Of a DNA stretch of 64,000 nucleotides, positions 10,034-19,809 are shown piece after piece. The position numbers and the translations under genes were made by a program. Under the pieces are notes generated by a model. That model saw nothing but the letters and a program-made list of their open reading frames with translations, made no database searches and was not told the origin of the DNA. Where the stretch lies: positions 3,737,501-3,801,500 of the forward strand of contig NC_060018.1 in assembly GCF_021134715.1 (NCBI RefSeq). Direction: 5' to 3'. Position 1 is the stretch's first letter. The number at the start of each line of letters is the position of its first letter. This DNA is from Daphnia pulex (Eukaryota; Arthropoda; Branchiopoda; Diplostraca; Daphniidae).

Positions 10034-10915
10034 TCATTGCCTAGGGAGGAATACGGGGGCATCGGGAGGTGGAGGCACGCCAAAAAGGCCGAAACCGGAA
10101 TTGGGATTTTTCACGGAATGGGCTCTGATGGCCTCGCCGACTTCCTCACCGGTCATAAACACTCGATCGACAAAATAGATGGTGCCCAAATTATTGGACA
10201 GCTGAATGGCTCCCGGCTGAATTTCCGCATTGTTGATCCGATTGGTTTTCGTGTCTACAATTGATTTTTCAAAAAATAGTGTCAGTTACTTCCAATGATT
10301 TTGGACATATCTCTTCTCAGAAAAGTAGCCATTGTGTAATTGTTTCTTTTACCAGCAGTGCGGGTGAGGGCAGCTTCTTTGGCATCGGCCATGACGAGTT
10401 TGTCCAATTTAGACAAATCGTCGGACGAGACACGTTGGCGTGCAAAGTGGCGAGTCAGGACCTTGTTACGGAGACTGACGTCCACGACGAGCGGATCGAC
10501 CGCGTCTAGTGGCATTTGCATCGTGAAGGCAAACGACGTCGGTGCAAAGAAAGTGTAACTCAATTTGCGGCCTAAATGCAACACGATAAAAAGTCAATTC
10601 ATTATGTGTAATTCACTACAATCAAAAAAATTATTTAGAATAGTTAAACAAGGTTAAAGAGGACTTGAGCTCAAATGCGAATCTATTTTTACCTGAACTT
10701 TCCAGAGGCAATTCTTTGGCCAATGCGTCACGAGACATTTCCAAGTACCTGGCGACGCTATCCATTTCATTTCGGCCTTTGATAGACGCAAGAATGACGG
10801 AGACGAGGTCCGCTCCAGTTTGAGTTGGCGTCGTCGCCGAGGAGACGGTAACGGCTAATAGAGAGGCCACCAACAGGCAAGACATTGATCCGATCATGGC
10901 TCTGGCTGTGCTCAA
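10034..10915 (-). CDS. Secreted single FAS1-domain protein (220 aa), lacking Kunitz and cystatin
   Basis: Exons 10693-10915, 10353-10571 and 10034-10254 give 220 aa. A hydrophobic signal (about 1-27, ending VTVSSA) is followed by the array-type FAS1: H1 YTFFAPTSFAF, the central helix block ending KLDKLVMAD, and H2 TIYFVDRVFM. After the ALTRTAG segment a phase-1 intron occurs exactly where the two larger paralogues carry the Kunitz insert, and the chain continues directly into the second FAS1 half. It ends with a short proline-rich tail (GVPPPPDAPV) at TGA, where the others continue into cystatin. This may be the simplest form of the family, or a truncated one that lost the cystatin. I find no cystatin remnant just downstream. 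Confidence 0.83.
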
Positions 10916-10986
10916 CTAAATTTTGAACCGAGAACAGTGGCCAGCAGTAGACTGGAGACTGGGATAACTGGCAAAGGGTATCCGTC

Positions 10987-10994
10987 CTTTTATA
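10987..10994 (-). promoter_or_regulatory. TATA box of the FAS1-only gene
   Basis: TATAAAAG on the minus strand, about 75 bp upstream of the ATG at 10915. Confidence 0.6.
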
Positions 10995-11845
10995 TTGCGT
11001 ACGTATAGTAGTGTTTACTGCGTGATCCGAATACGTTCGTATATGGCATCGCTATATAAAAGAAATACCCTAGCAACTAAAAAAGAAAAAACCCGGAGAG
11101 AAAGTTTGGCAAGGGCGACTAAAGGGCGCGATGAAGAGTATAATAAAGAGGCTATGTACACTTTTGTGAAGATGTGGCGTAGTAATTAATAAAAAACACT
11201 TTGTCATCGCTTCTCAAGGTTGTCTTGGCATCTGCCAAACGTTTTCTTATAAAAGGAAAAGCTCTGAATTAAAAATGTTATGAATGGCATTATTTTAATT
11301 TGGAATTGCATTATCTTCGTTCAGTCTTATTTTACTAATGGAAAATGGATGAATATTTTGCAATATAGCAGAAAAAGGCCCAAAATCAATAAATGAAAAA
11401 GGGAAGAAACTAACAAACCCTCCCAAAAGGGGGTTGCGATGCTGTTCGTTCGTAGTTGTTCCCACTCGCTCGAATGTGGTATCATTTACCTTGGCAACTA
11501 TACAACTATACAAGTTTAAAAGAGAAAACGACAACAAAATTTAATAAGAAGCTATAGTAAACCGCTTGACGGGGATTTTGGGCTAAAAGAGAAGGGTTAT
11601 AAAACAATTGCACGCTAGCTTCACATATAAATAAACCTAATGGATTTCCTGGTTTTCTCATATCGATGCGTCACTTATACCAACCCCCGAGTTTAGAATA
11701 TCAAGGCGATGGAATGAATTTGATGAATATTTTAAGCTCATTTGCATTTTAGTCATTTGCATATACAAGATTTCAAGTGTATTCGAGCGCAGACCCAGAA
11801 CCGTATTACATTATTATTATAAATATTTACAGTGCCATCGATCAG
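10995..11845. other. Intergenic, nothing recognised
   Basis: AT-rich spacer. TATAAAA-like strings on the plus strand (near 11250 and 11598) have no supported gene behind them. Confidence 0.4.
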
Positions 11846-12254
11846 CTAGTACCTAACATAGAAATCAAAGACCTCGGATTCGTAAGGGTCGGGTTCGACT
11901 CCGCACTCATGTTTCATACAATGGCTGACCCAGCTCTCCCAACCGTGTCCGAATCTCCAGTCCAGTTTGCATTGCTTTACGCAACTTTCCATATGTACAG
12001 CCTCAAGTTCTGCGACCACGTCAAGAAAAAAAGAGAATAAATTTCTAAAGTATTTGATATTGATATTGAAATAAAAACCTACCATCCGGCTTGTAGATGG
12101 GAATCGATCCAGACGCTTGAGCCGGTTTGTCGCTACTAGGCACATTTTTCAGGGGTACACCTCTTCCGGTGTCAGCCGGAGTTGGTTTCGATGACGCCAT
12201 AGCCCAAAAAGTGGCGGCCATCAACACACAATTGACGATAGTGTTATGCTTCAT
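11846..12254 (-). CDS. Small secreted four-cysteine peptide (111 aa) sharing the array signal exon
   Basis: Exons 12083-12254 and 11846-12009 give 111 aa. Exon 1 encodes a signal peptide ending AMASSKPTPAD, nearly the same boundary as in the FAS1 genes (VSSKPTTE, ASSKPSPA, VSSKPTVE), and ends in the same phase 1. Exon 2 has no FAS1 similarity. It encodes an acidic and aromatic peptide with cysteines 67, 71, 88 and 93 (pattern CX3C, 16 residues, CX4C), which could form a disulfide-linked helical hairpin. The likely reading is that a duplicated signal exon was joined to a new 3' exon. I recognise no family and assign no activity. A TATA-like TATAAAT (12345-12351) lies about 95 bp upstream. Confidence 0.65.
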
Positions 12255-12344
12255 GCTAGTAGTAATACTCTCGTTGTCGACACTTGAGTTTTCCGCATAC
12301 AACAGTCGATTGATGACTAAAAGAAAATGCGAAGAAGACCTTTG

Positions 12345-12351
12345 ATTTATA
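12345..12351 (-). promoter_or_regulatory. TATA-like box of the four-cysteine peptide gene
   Basis: TATAAAT on the minus strand, about 95 bp upstream of the ATG at 12254, the same spacing as in the neighbouring units. Confidence 0.5.
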
Positions 12352-12970
12352 CAAGAAAAACAACTTGGAACCCAGACGAGTGCATCGGTTGATATGACGA
12401 ACCGGGTGGAATTGCTTAAATCAAAACTAAACAAGAGAGAAACAAATACCGTAGCCTATAAAAGGTGCGGATTGTGTATGCAGCTGTGCTGGTTCAGCAG
12501 CAGTAAATTCCATTTTCAGGTTACGTGTACTTTAAATTCAAAATCCCGAGCAACTAAGTATAAGAAAAACTGGTAAAGAAGAAAGGAAAAAAAAGGGATG
12601 CACCGAAATGACGAGATAGCAACTGATGGGAATTGAGTCCCGAGATGTGCGATAAAACTGGTCGTCTCTTTTGTTTTTTGTTGCCCTGATGAAATGTCGA
12701 CATATTTGGGTTTTTGACCCTTTGACTGTGCGCGCTCGGTTAACGAAGTCACGGTTGCTCTCCATAGAATGCTCTATTTGCTCTACCGTTATTACACACC
12801 AAGAATATAATGAAAGAATACGCAATAACAATATAATAAGAGCTCATCAAATAATTTAATGAAGGGATAATGTTCCAAACGGTTCCAAATGCTATGAAAT
12901 ATTTTAAATTGATATCAGTCAGGGGATGTGAATACAATGGTTGTCGAATTTTGGGCGGGCGTCAGCATGG
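12352..12970. other. Intergenic, nothing recognised
   Basis: Short AT-rich spacer with overlapping chance ORFs on both strands. The 3' untranslated region of the FAS1-cystatin gene must end here. Confidence 0.45.
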
Positions 12971-14077
12971 TTAAGGGGTACATTGGAATGAGGTAATCTG
13001 ACGAGTCGCCGTCCATACTTGGTCGAAGACAGTCACTTGACAGTCGATGAAATGATTTTCCTCGCTTTCCAATTGTCCATTGAATTTTAATTGGAGTCGA
13101 TAATTGACGCCGGCAACCATTTGCTTTTCAGCCTTGACGACGCCGACCAAGACGAGCGGTGACGCCTTGTTGACACTCAACGCATTGGTGGCGAATCTAG
13201 CCATCTCTAGAACGACGGCGTCGTTAATTGAGACGCTGGTGAAACCACCCAAGATCGGGATGGACGGTGACGGAGCGGGTGGTGGTGCAATAACGGTAGC
13301 ACCACCTATGGACGAGCAGGGCCGGCCGAGACACAGAGCAGTGTTAGGATTTTTCTGGAAATGGGCGCTGATGGCGTTGCTCACTTCATCTCCGGTCATG
13401 AAAACTCGTTCGACTAGGTAGACGTTGCCCAAATTTTGCGACAACGCGATGGCTCCTGGTTGGATTTCCGCGTTGTCAATTGAAATCTTCCCGTCTAAGG
13501 AATGGACAACCAAAATAAAATAGTCGAATAAAATTTAAAAGACATATGATTTGCATACCAGCTGTTCGAGTTATAACGGCCTCTCTAGAGTCGGCCATGA
13601 CGAGCTTGTCCAATTTGGCCAGCTGGTCGGACGAAATGCTTTGGCGAGCGAAATGGCGAATCAGGACCTTGTTACGGAGACTGGCGTCCACGAAGAGCGG
13701 GTCCACCGTGTCCTGGGGCGTTTGCATCGTGAAGGCAAACGACGTTGGAGCGAAGAAAGTGTAGCTCAACTTTGTCCCATCTATTTCAACATTCATAATA
13801 GATTAGACTAGAACTAATGAATATCGTATTAAACATTTTGTTAATTTTTACTTGAACTAAGGAGGGGCAGCTGTTTCGCCAGGTCGTCACGTGAGGCGTT
13901 CAGGTAACCTGCGACTCTCTGCATATCTTGGCGTCCATCGATGGCCCGCAGAATTTCGACGACCACGTCCGTCCCGACTTCCACTGTCGGCTTCGACGAC
14001 ACCACAGCCAAAAATGCGACCATCCACATAACATAGATGACGTACATAACATAAACGACGACGTTCATTTGCTTCAT
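12971..14077 (-). CDS. Secreted FAS1-cystatin fusion without Kunitz domain (323 aa)
   Basis: Exons 13852-14077, 13559-13780 and 12971-13494 give 323 aa. Unusually long hydrophobic signal (about 1-28, rich in Val, Tyr and Met, ending AVVSS). FAS1 H1 YTFFAPTSFAF is nearly identical to that of the 410-aa paralogue, and exon 2 is strikingly conserved with it at DNA level, pointing to recent duplication or gene conversion. After the VITRTAG segment a phase-1 intron takes the place of the Kunitz domain, and the FAS1 continues to H2 NVYLVERVFM. A Pro/Ala-rich linker follows, then cystatin with an LGG N-terminal glycine pair, QMVAG (274-278) and VW (309-310) instead of PW. This is the intermediate architecture of the array. 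TATA box at 14166-14172. Confidence 0.86.
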
Positions 14078-14165
14078 GTTTGAACCCAAACTTCTAGCGA
14101 CCATCAAAGACTGGCGACTGGGGAATAATTTGGAGGCAACTAGCGTTGGTTATCCTGCGGGTTGG

Positions 14166-14172
14166 TTATATA
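14166..14172 (-). promoter_or_regulatory. TATA box of the FAS1-cystatin gene
   Basis: TATATAA on the minus strand, about 90 bp upstream of the ATG at 14077. Confidence 0.6.
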
Positions 14173-14849
14173 CCGGTAGCGGGTAGCTGCATTGGAAATT
14201 CCAGTACGGTTTCCTGCCAGGTGAAACGAGCCATTAGTTGGTGAATGGTGGCGCTATGGATTGCTGTGATTCGCTCGCGCCACCGCCTTGATTAGACTAG
14301 AGAGACCCTCACATGTCATTGCATTAAGCAATTAGTCTAGAGACCCTCAGACGTCATTGTATAAGGAAATTAATGCAAGAACTCGTTAGAAAACTTGTGC
14401 GATCGCTGTAGTAGAAAGGAAAGTGAAACACACAAGGGCAACGTATCGGATCAAAAGCGAAGAATGAGACCACTATACATAAGTAATGACGTTTTTGTGA
14501 GTTGTAAAAAAAACAAACAAACACGACAAACTTTTTTATTACGAGTTTCAAAGTAGTTTAGTAGATCAAGACTACTTTCGGCTGCACAAAAAAAAATAAC
14601 TCGTTTTCAGCGAAGAAAGTAGTTTCCACCTACCGGAAACTGCGAATCACTGATACAGCACGACTGACTGGCCAGCGGATGTTGCACGATTTAAGGAAGT
14701 CTCAACTAGCTGGGACAACTTCTAAGGGGATTTCCACACTAATTAATGCACACACTTGAATACTGCTGCACAATTAAACCATCCATTAGCTGGTGATGCG
14801 AACCATTCATCCAGATTATTACATTACACATTCGATCACTCAACCACAA
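14173..14849. other. Intergenic with a short imperfect tandem repeat
   Basis: An approximately 39-bp unit is repeated twice at 14292-14369 (both copies contain AGAGACCCTCA, then GTCATTG). No gene is supported here. Confidence 0.5.
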
Positions 14850-14921
14850 GCATCTGTAGTGTAGTGGTTATCACGATTGCCTCACACGCAATAGGTCCTC
14901 AGTTCGAACCTGGGCAGTTGC
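14850..14921 (+). tRNA. tRNA-Val (anticodon CAC)
   Basis: 72 nt that fold as a cloverleaf. The A-box region TAGTGTAGTGGTTATCAC matches eukaryotic tRNA-Val, the anticodon stem ATTGC/GCAAT encloses loop CTCACAC with anticodon CAC, and the T arm has the TTCGAAC loop. The acceptor stem GCATCTG pairs with CAGTTGC with one T-T mismatch at position 4. A TTTT run just downstream (from about 14930) can terminate RNA polymerase III. No intron; CCA not encoded, as expected. Confidence 0.88.
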
Positions 14922-16097
14922 AAAATTAATTTTATATCGAAAATAATACTTTAAAGACATGAGAATAATTCCCAGGAAACTATTAGAAAGTACATGAACA
15001 ATCTACACAACTTTGACTAGAGAAATCCTGAATTAGGAAAAAATGAACCAGGTGCGCACCAGTTGCATCTACTAAGGGCTGTCAACGTGTTTTCTATGAC
15101 ACCAAAATGGAAAAAAACACGCGCACGAAATAAATGTTCACTTTATATTCAGTCTGGTTTCCTTGAATCCGAGAAAAAATTTCATCGATACAACAAGTCT
15201 TACTTGCGATAATCAACTGAACGCAACAGAGAATGCCGCCCATCATGATCTCGCGCTTGTTGAGAGTTTCCAACAACAACTTTCCATTTCCATATGCTAA
15301 TGGCCTTTTATGGAAACTCTTTGAATGCAACCTGGAACAAAAAAACAACATCCAAAATCCAGTTCTATTTCCCCCAAATTATTCTTTCCTGTTTCATTTT
15401 CCCAAGGTCCCATCGGGTTGAACGCCGAATTTTTAACGGGTGCAGCAGCTACTCCGCCATTCAGCAGATGACTTATGAAAACGAATCAATTTTGCAGATA
15501 ATATATTTTTCATAATACAAAATGTAATAGGGTACAGTACTGAAATGGGGGGATACACAAAAAGGAAAATGGTTGAGGATGCGTCTCAGCACTCGGCAAT
15601 AGTTATAGTTATATACGCTGATTAGATTACATATACAATTATAGATACGTGGTGATGGGTATATAAAACGGTTTAAAAAAAAGGAGGTGCCTATATACTA
15701 TTATTATATATGTATATACGGTTTGTGTGTAATAAAATAAAAGGGAAAATAGTTGGAGGATATTATAGAAAACATTAGTGTGAACTGCTCAAAATAGAAT
15801 AGAATAAACACCAGTGGCTACTTGCACGAAATCGCCAGGTCGATGCAAAAAAAAAAAGGCAAATTGAACGATCGTCGCGTACGCCCATCAATCCCAACAT
15901 TTCTCATTTGTACATAAAAAATTAGCGCTTCTTTTTGTTTTCCTTTGTTTTGGGGCACTTTTGAAGGAAAAAAACTTGGTCGTTTCGATGGGGGCGACGA
16001 CTGGCAAAAATTGCAAATCAAAATGGCACTTGTTGTAGTGTGGATGGAGGGTATCAAATAATTACGTCATCATCGATTATTATTGTAACCTGTCTTC
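14922..16097. other. Intergenic and probable 3' untranslated region of the three-FAS1 gene
   Basis: AT-rich, no supported ORF. The half nearest 16098 is probably the 3' untranslated region of the three-FAS1 gene. The rest lies between that gene and the tRNA. Confidence 0.45.
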
Positions 16098-19000
16098 TCA
16101 TTCGCGAATGACGAGTTTGCCCGCCGTCGACTCGGTGGTCGTCAACTCAGCCAGCAGGTCGACAACCAGCGTCTGACTTTCTTCTGCTGCGTTATTGTGA
16201 GTCATCGCCGAAGAAGAAGAAGAAGAAGAAGAAGAAGGTGGTGCGCCATCTGTTCCGCTCAAACCGAACGAAGGGATGCGGTCGGCGTTCTTGGTCAGCA
16301 CCTGACTGATTCGCTCCTGACTTGCAAAGAGGACCCGGTCGATCACGAACACCGTCCCCAAATTGTAAATGAAAATGTCGGCCTCTTCGATGATGGCGTC
16401 GTTGATTTTCGTCACATCTGAATTGGCATCGTTAAAAAACCGTCAATTTAATCAAAATGCATCAGGAAAATTAGACTAGAATTGATCGTACTTGCAACGC
16501 GGGAGATGGTGGCCGTCTTGTTGCCGGCCATGGTGATGACGGCCCCGTCGACGAGGTCTCGATCGTGATACAACCGACGTCGCACGAAATGGTTGAGGAA
16601 GACGTCGCGCCGGAATTCGTCGTCAATGACGAACGGATCGGCCGTGTCTTGTGGCCACAAATTGAAAAAGGCCGAGTCTTTGGGGACGAAAAAGGTGTAG
16701 GTGATCATCTTCCAGTCGTCGTGACTGGGCAGGTCGTCCCTCAGCTGCGGCTGCGTCTGGTTGATGTAATCCAGAGCCAGACTGAAGGAAGGATGGCTGC
16801 TTCCGCTTCCGCTTCCGGAGACGATGCTGGGCGACTGCTGGCGAGTGCTGAGCTCCCGGTAGGTGTGCGAGAGGAACTGGGACGAGTACCAGGGCGATGT
16901 GACGAGCGGGGCCGATTCGACGTCGCGATGGCGGGCGTTCAACTCCCTGACGACCGTCGAGTTGACAAAGAGCAAATCGCCGACGAATTGAATGTTGCCC
17001 ATGGAGACGGGCGTGTCGCCGTCAAAGACTTCCAGATCGTTGACTATCAATTTGCCTGTCGCAGTTTCGAAAATGGTTTGAATGAAATTGAATGCGCGCC
17101 AAAAATGGGAAAATGAATTTTCGTTTTCAAATTATTGATTACCGATGGGCGAGAAAGAGAAAGTGAGCGTTTTGCCGCCGAGAGTCGTCAACTCGTCCCC
17201 GTCTTTGATTTCCTTTTGCTTGACTCGCCCGCGAACGAAATGGTTCATCATCGTCTCTTTGACGAAGGATTCCACGTCGAACGGATTGAATCCCCAATCG
17301 ATCGGGTACCACTGGGCGAACGAGTCGTCCATCGGGATAAACGCCGTGTACTCTTCATCTGCAGTACCACCGTAGAATGAATGATTTACTGTAGTTGGAT
17401 AAGATAATGGCGATGAAAGTATTATGTAATACCGTCCAAGAAGGAGCTGGAAATGTTGACTTGTTCCAGGTAGCGCAAGAAATCGGAAGTGCCGCTGCGT
17501 AGAAAGTTGAGCACTTCCACCAGCTCCTCGTAAAACGGCCGACTGACGTTGGTCGGGATCAACTTTTGGCGATCGATCAGGACCGATCCAACGGGTTCGT
17601 GTTTCACCGTTTCTCCCTCGTGTCCACCGCTGAAATTCAATCAAATTTAATTAATTAATCGCTCATTTTCTTTGACGATCATGTTGATCATACCTTTCGT
17701 CGTCGTGAGCGGTGCCCAATTCGATCATGGGAAAGTGATCGCTGCCGTCGGAGGCGGTCACCATGGGGATGGCGCTAAACAGCTGAGACTCGGATCCTTC
17801 CACATCGCCGTGATACTCGTCCATGAACAGGTAATCCTCCAAGACGATGATGACTCCGTTGGGTGGCACTCGCACCTCTTTGCCAACGATCCTGACGCCA
17901 TTGACGACCGCTGTCCCATCTGATTCGCCCAAACAATTTTTGAAATGTTTAATTTAAAATGACGTCATAGAGGGCAGTGGTGATGTGAAATTTACCTTTT
18001 CTGGTTTTGAAATGAAGTTGCCTGCCGCCCAAGGTGGTGACAGTCAGCGTTTTCTTGTTGTTGAGGCTGTTGTCTTTGTACCAGGGCGGGCTGAGTGAGG
18101 AGGACAGGTCGGATGAGATGTTGACGGCCCGTCCCAGGACGATGTGATTGAGCAGCAACTGGCGGACTCGATCCTTGTCGTCCGCAGTGGGTGACGGCCT
18201 CATGGGGGCGCTATTGCTGGGCGCCAGGATGGTGAACTCTTTGTCTGCGTTAGATTCGGGTACAAATGAAATTGATTTTGATTATAAATCTATAGACCTG
18301 TTTTTGCCAAATGATTCTTTCCATCAGAAAAGGAAATTGATTATGGTAAAGATGCGCCGATTTCTCCCGCGTGGCCTCGCCAAATTTAGCTGAGCCAGAG
18401 TGACTGGCCCTTTCAATATATTGGCAAATGTCAATGCCATCACACGGCGCATGTGGCTGCTGTTGCTGCTGCCCATCTGCCCACTTGCTGAGATTGGGTG
18501 ATGTGTGCCCTTGCGGCCTTTGCCTCATTCGCTTTCGTTGCCTTTCCCAGCACTTGTCTCTCTCTCTCTCTCTCTTTTTTACCTTCCATTCCAGAGACAT
18601 CATTATCCGCAGCCCATCTTTCTCTTTTTCTGTTGTTGTTCCATTCTCTTCTTCTTCTTCTTCTTTTTGAAATTTCGAAAATGGGAGAAATGCGCGAGAA
18701 ACCCAAAAAGTTGTGACGTCACCCCGTCCCTTTTTTTTCTCCGATCCCCGCCAGTGATGATTGCCATGAGTTGTTGATTTATTTTTATATTGCTATAGGG
18801 GCTATAAAGGGAAACGTGAGTTGTTGTTGTTGTTGCTGTCGTCGCCTTGGGTGACGTGAATCAACTGCACTACAAAAAGAAGAAGAAGAAGAAGAAATGG
18901 GACTCGAACTGACCTGAGGTGAAGACGTCGTCGTCGAGGAAGACGAACCACAAGGAGAAGAATCCGTCGACGGATAGTTGTTCCGTCAAATCGCCCGGAA

Positions 19001-19250
19001 TGAAAGCCGTGTTGGGGAATTCAATGCCTCCATCGTCGGCTGGCTTCTGCCGGCTCTGACTGCCCATGAACGACGACGCGTCGTCGGCCAACAACTGGTC
19101 GGCCAGCAGGAGCGACGATGCCGATGAACTCGTTCCTTCGACTTTGGTGGTGACTTCCACCAGGGCCGACTCGGACGTCCACTGGTCGACGGGCAGGGCG
19201 TGGGCGGCGCCAACAACAATCAGCAACAGGTGGACGAGTGCCGTCGACAT
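16098..19250 (-). CDS. Secreted protein with three FAS1 (fasciclin) domains (702 aa)
   Basis: Seven exons (18914-19250, 17996-18244, 17694-17919, 17433-17629, 17143-17358, 16492-17055, 16098-16417) give 702 aa in one frame. A signal peptide (LVHLLLIVVGAAHA) starts the protein. FAS1-1 (about 100-250) has FTILAPSNSAP and VIIVLEDYLF; FAS1-2 (about 290-440) has YTAFIPMDDSF; FAS1-3 (about 480-630) has YTFFVPKDSAF and FVIDRVLF. A poly-Ser stretch encoded by a GAA/AGA repeat (16210-16237) precedes the C-terminus, which lacks a hydrophobic GPI signal, so the protein is probably secreted extracellular matrix, as in the TGFBI/periostin/fasciclin superfamily. FAS1-3 is closest to the array FAS1 (PQDTADPFV versus PQDTVDPLF, then HFVR/HFAR), and both have a phase-1 intron at the same point. 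Start chosen at the signal peptide; longer upstream in-frame sequence is polar. Confidence 0.85.
16210..16237. repeat. (GAA)n trinucleotide repeat in coding exon
   Basis: Uninterrupted AAG/GAA run, encoding poly-Ser on the minus strand in the last exon of the three-FAS1 gene. Confidence 0.85.
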
Positions 19251-19724
19251 GTCGTCAACGTGCCGGGGTACGATCGCACCCGTTTTGTTTTTGTTTCTAA
19301 ACTTGACGGAATTTCTTTCGGCTTTCACTTGTTTCGCCCAGCTTCCAACGTCTCTTCTTTCTGACAGTTGTGCTACTGTTGTTGTTGTTGTTGTTGTCAC
19401 ACCGTTTGTTTTTTTGCGATTGGGCGCCGATGGACGGGATTCACTTTCCACCACGCGCTTGGCTGTCCGTGAATACTGGGCGTTGAATGAATCAAGAAGA
19501 AAGACGGGAAATGGTTTTTTGGGTTGAAAAATGAAAATAATCGACACACACACACACAACGACGAAAAAGAACGTGAAAGAGAGAGAGCCGAGAGAGATA
19601 AAATGAAAAGAGATGTAATGGGAGAGAGAGAGAGAACGAAAACAAAAATTAAGGTAAAAAAAAAAGAGAGAGGGGGATTTTGTGTGTGTGTGTTGTTGTC
19701 GGTTGCTGCTGCTGTACGTGTACA

Positions 19725-19752
19725 GGAGAGAGAGAGAGAGAGAGAGAGAGAG
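19725..19752. repeat. (GA)n dinucleotide repeat
   Basis: Uninterrupted GA run between the TATA box and ATG of the three-FAS1 gene. The 5' untranslated region around it (19550-19700) is also rich in GA and GT tracts. Confidence 0.85.
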
Positions 19753-19801
19753 CCTGAGCAGTTTGACTGTGACTGCGTTGACCAGATGTGGGACGGACCC
19801 G

Positions 19802-19809
19802 CTTTTATA
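19802..19809 (-). promoter_or_regulatory. TATA box of the three-FAS1 gene
   Basis: TATAAAAG on the minus strand. If used, it gives a 5' untranslated region of about 500 nt rich in simple repeats. Confidence 0.5.

Noticed and set aside
11846-12254. Naming the four-cysteine peptide a toxin or antimicrobial
   Set aside because: Only a cysteine spacing and a signal peptide are visible; no family supports a specific activity.
16565-17116. 183-codon plus-strand ORF
   Set aside because: Antisense to a FAS1 exon of the three-FAS1 gene.
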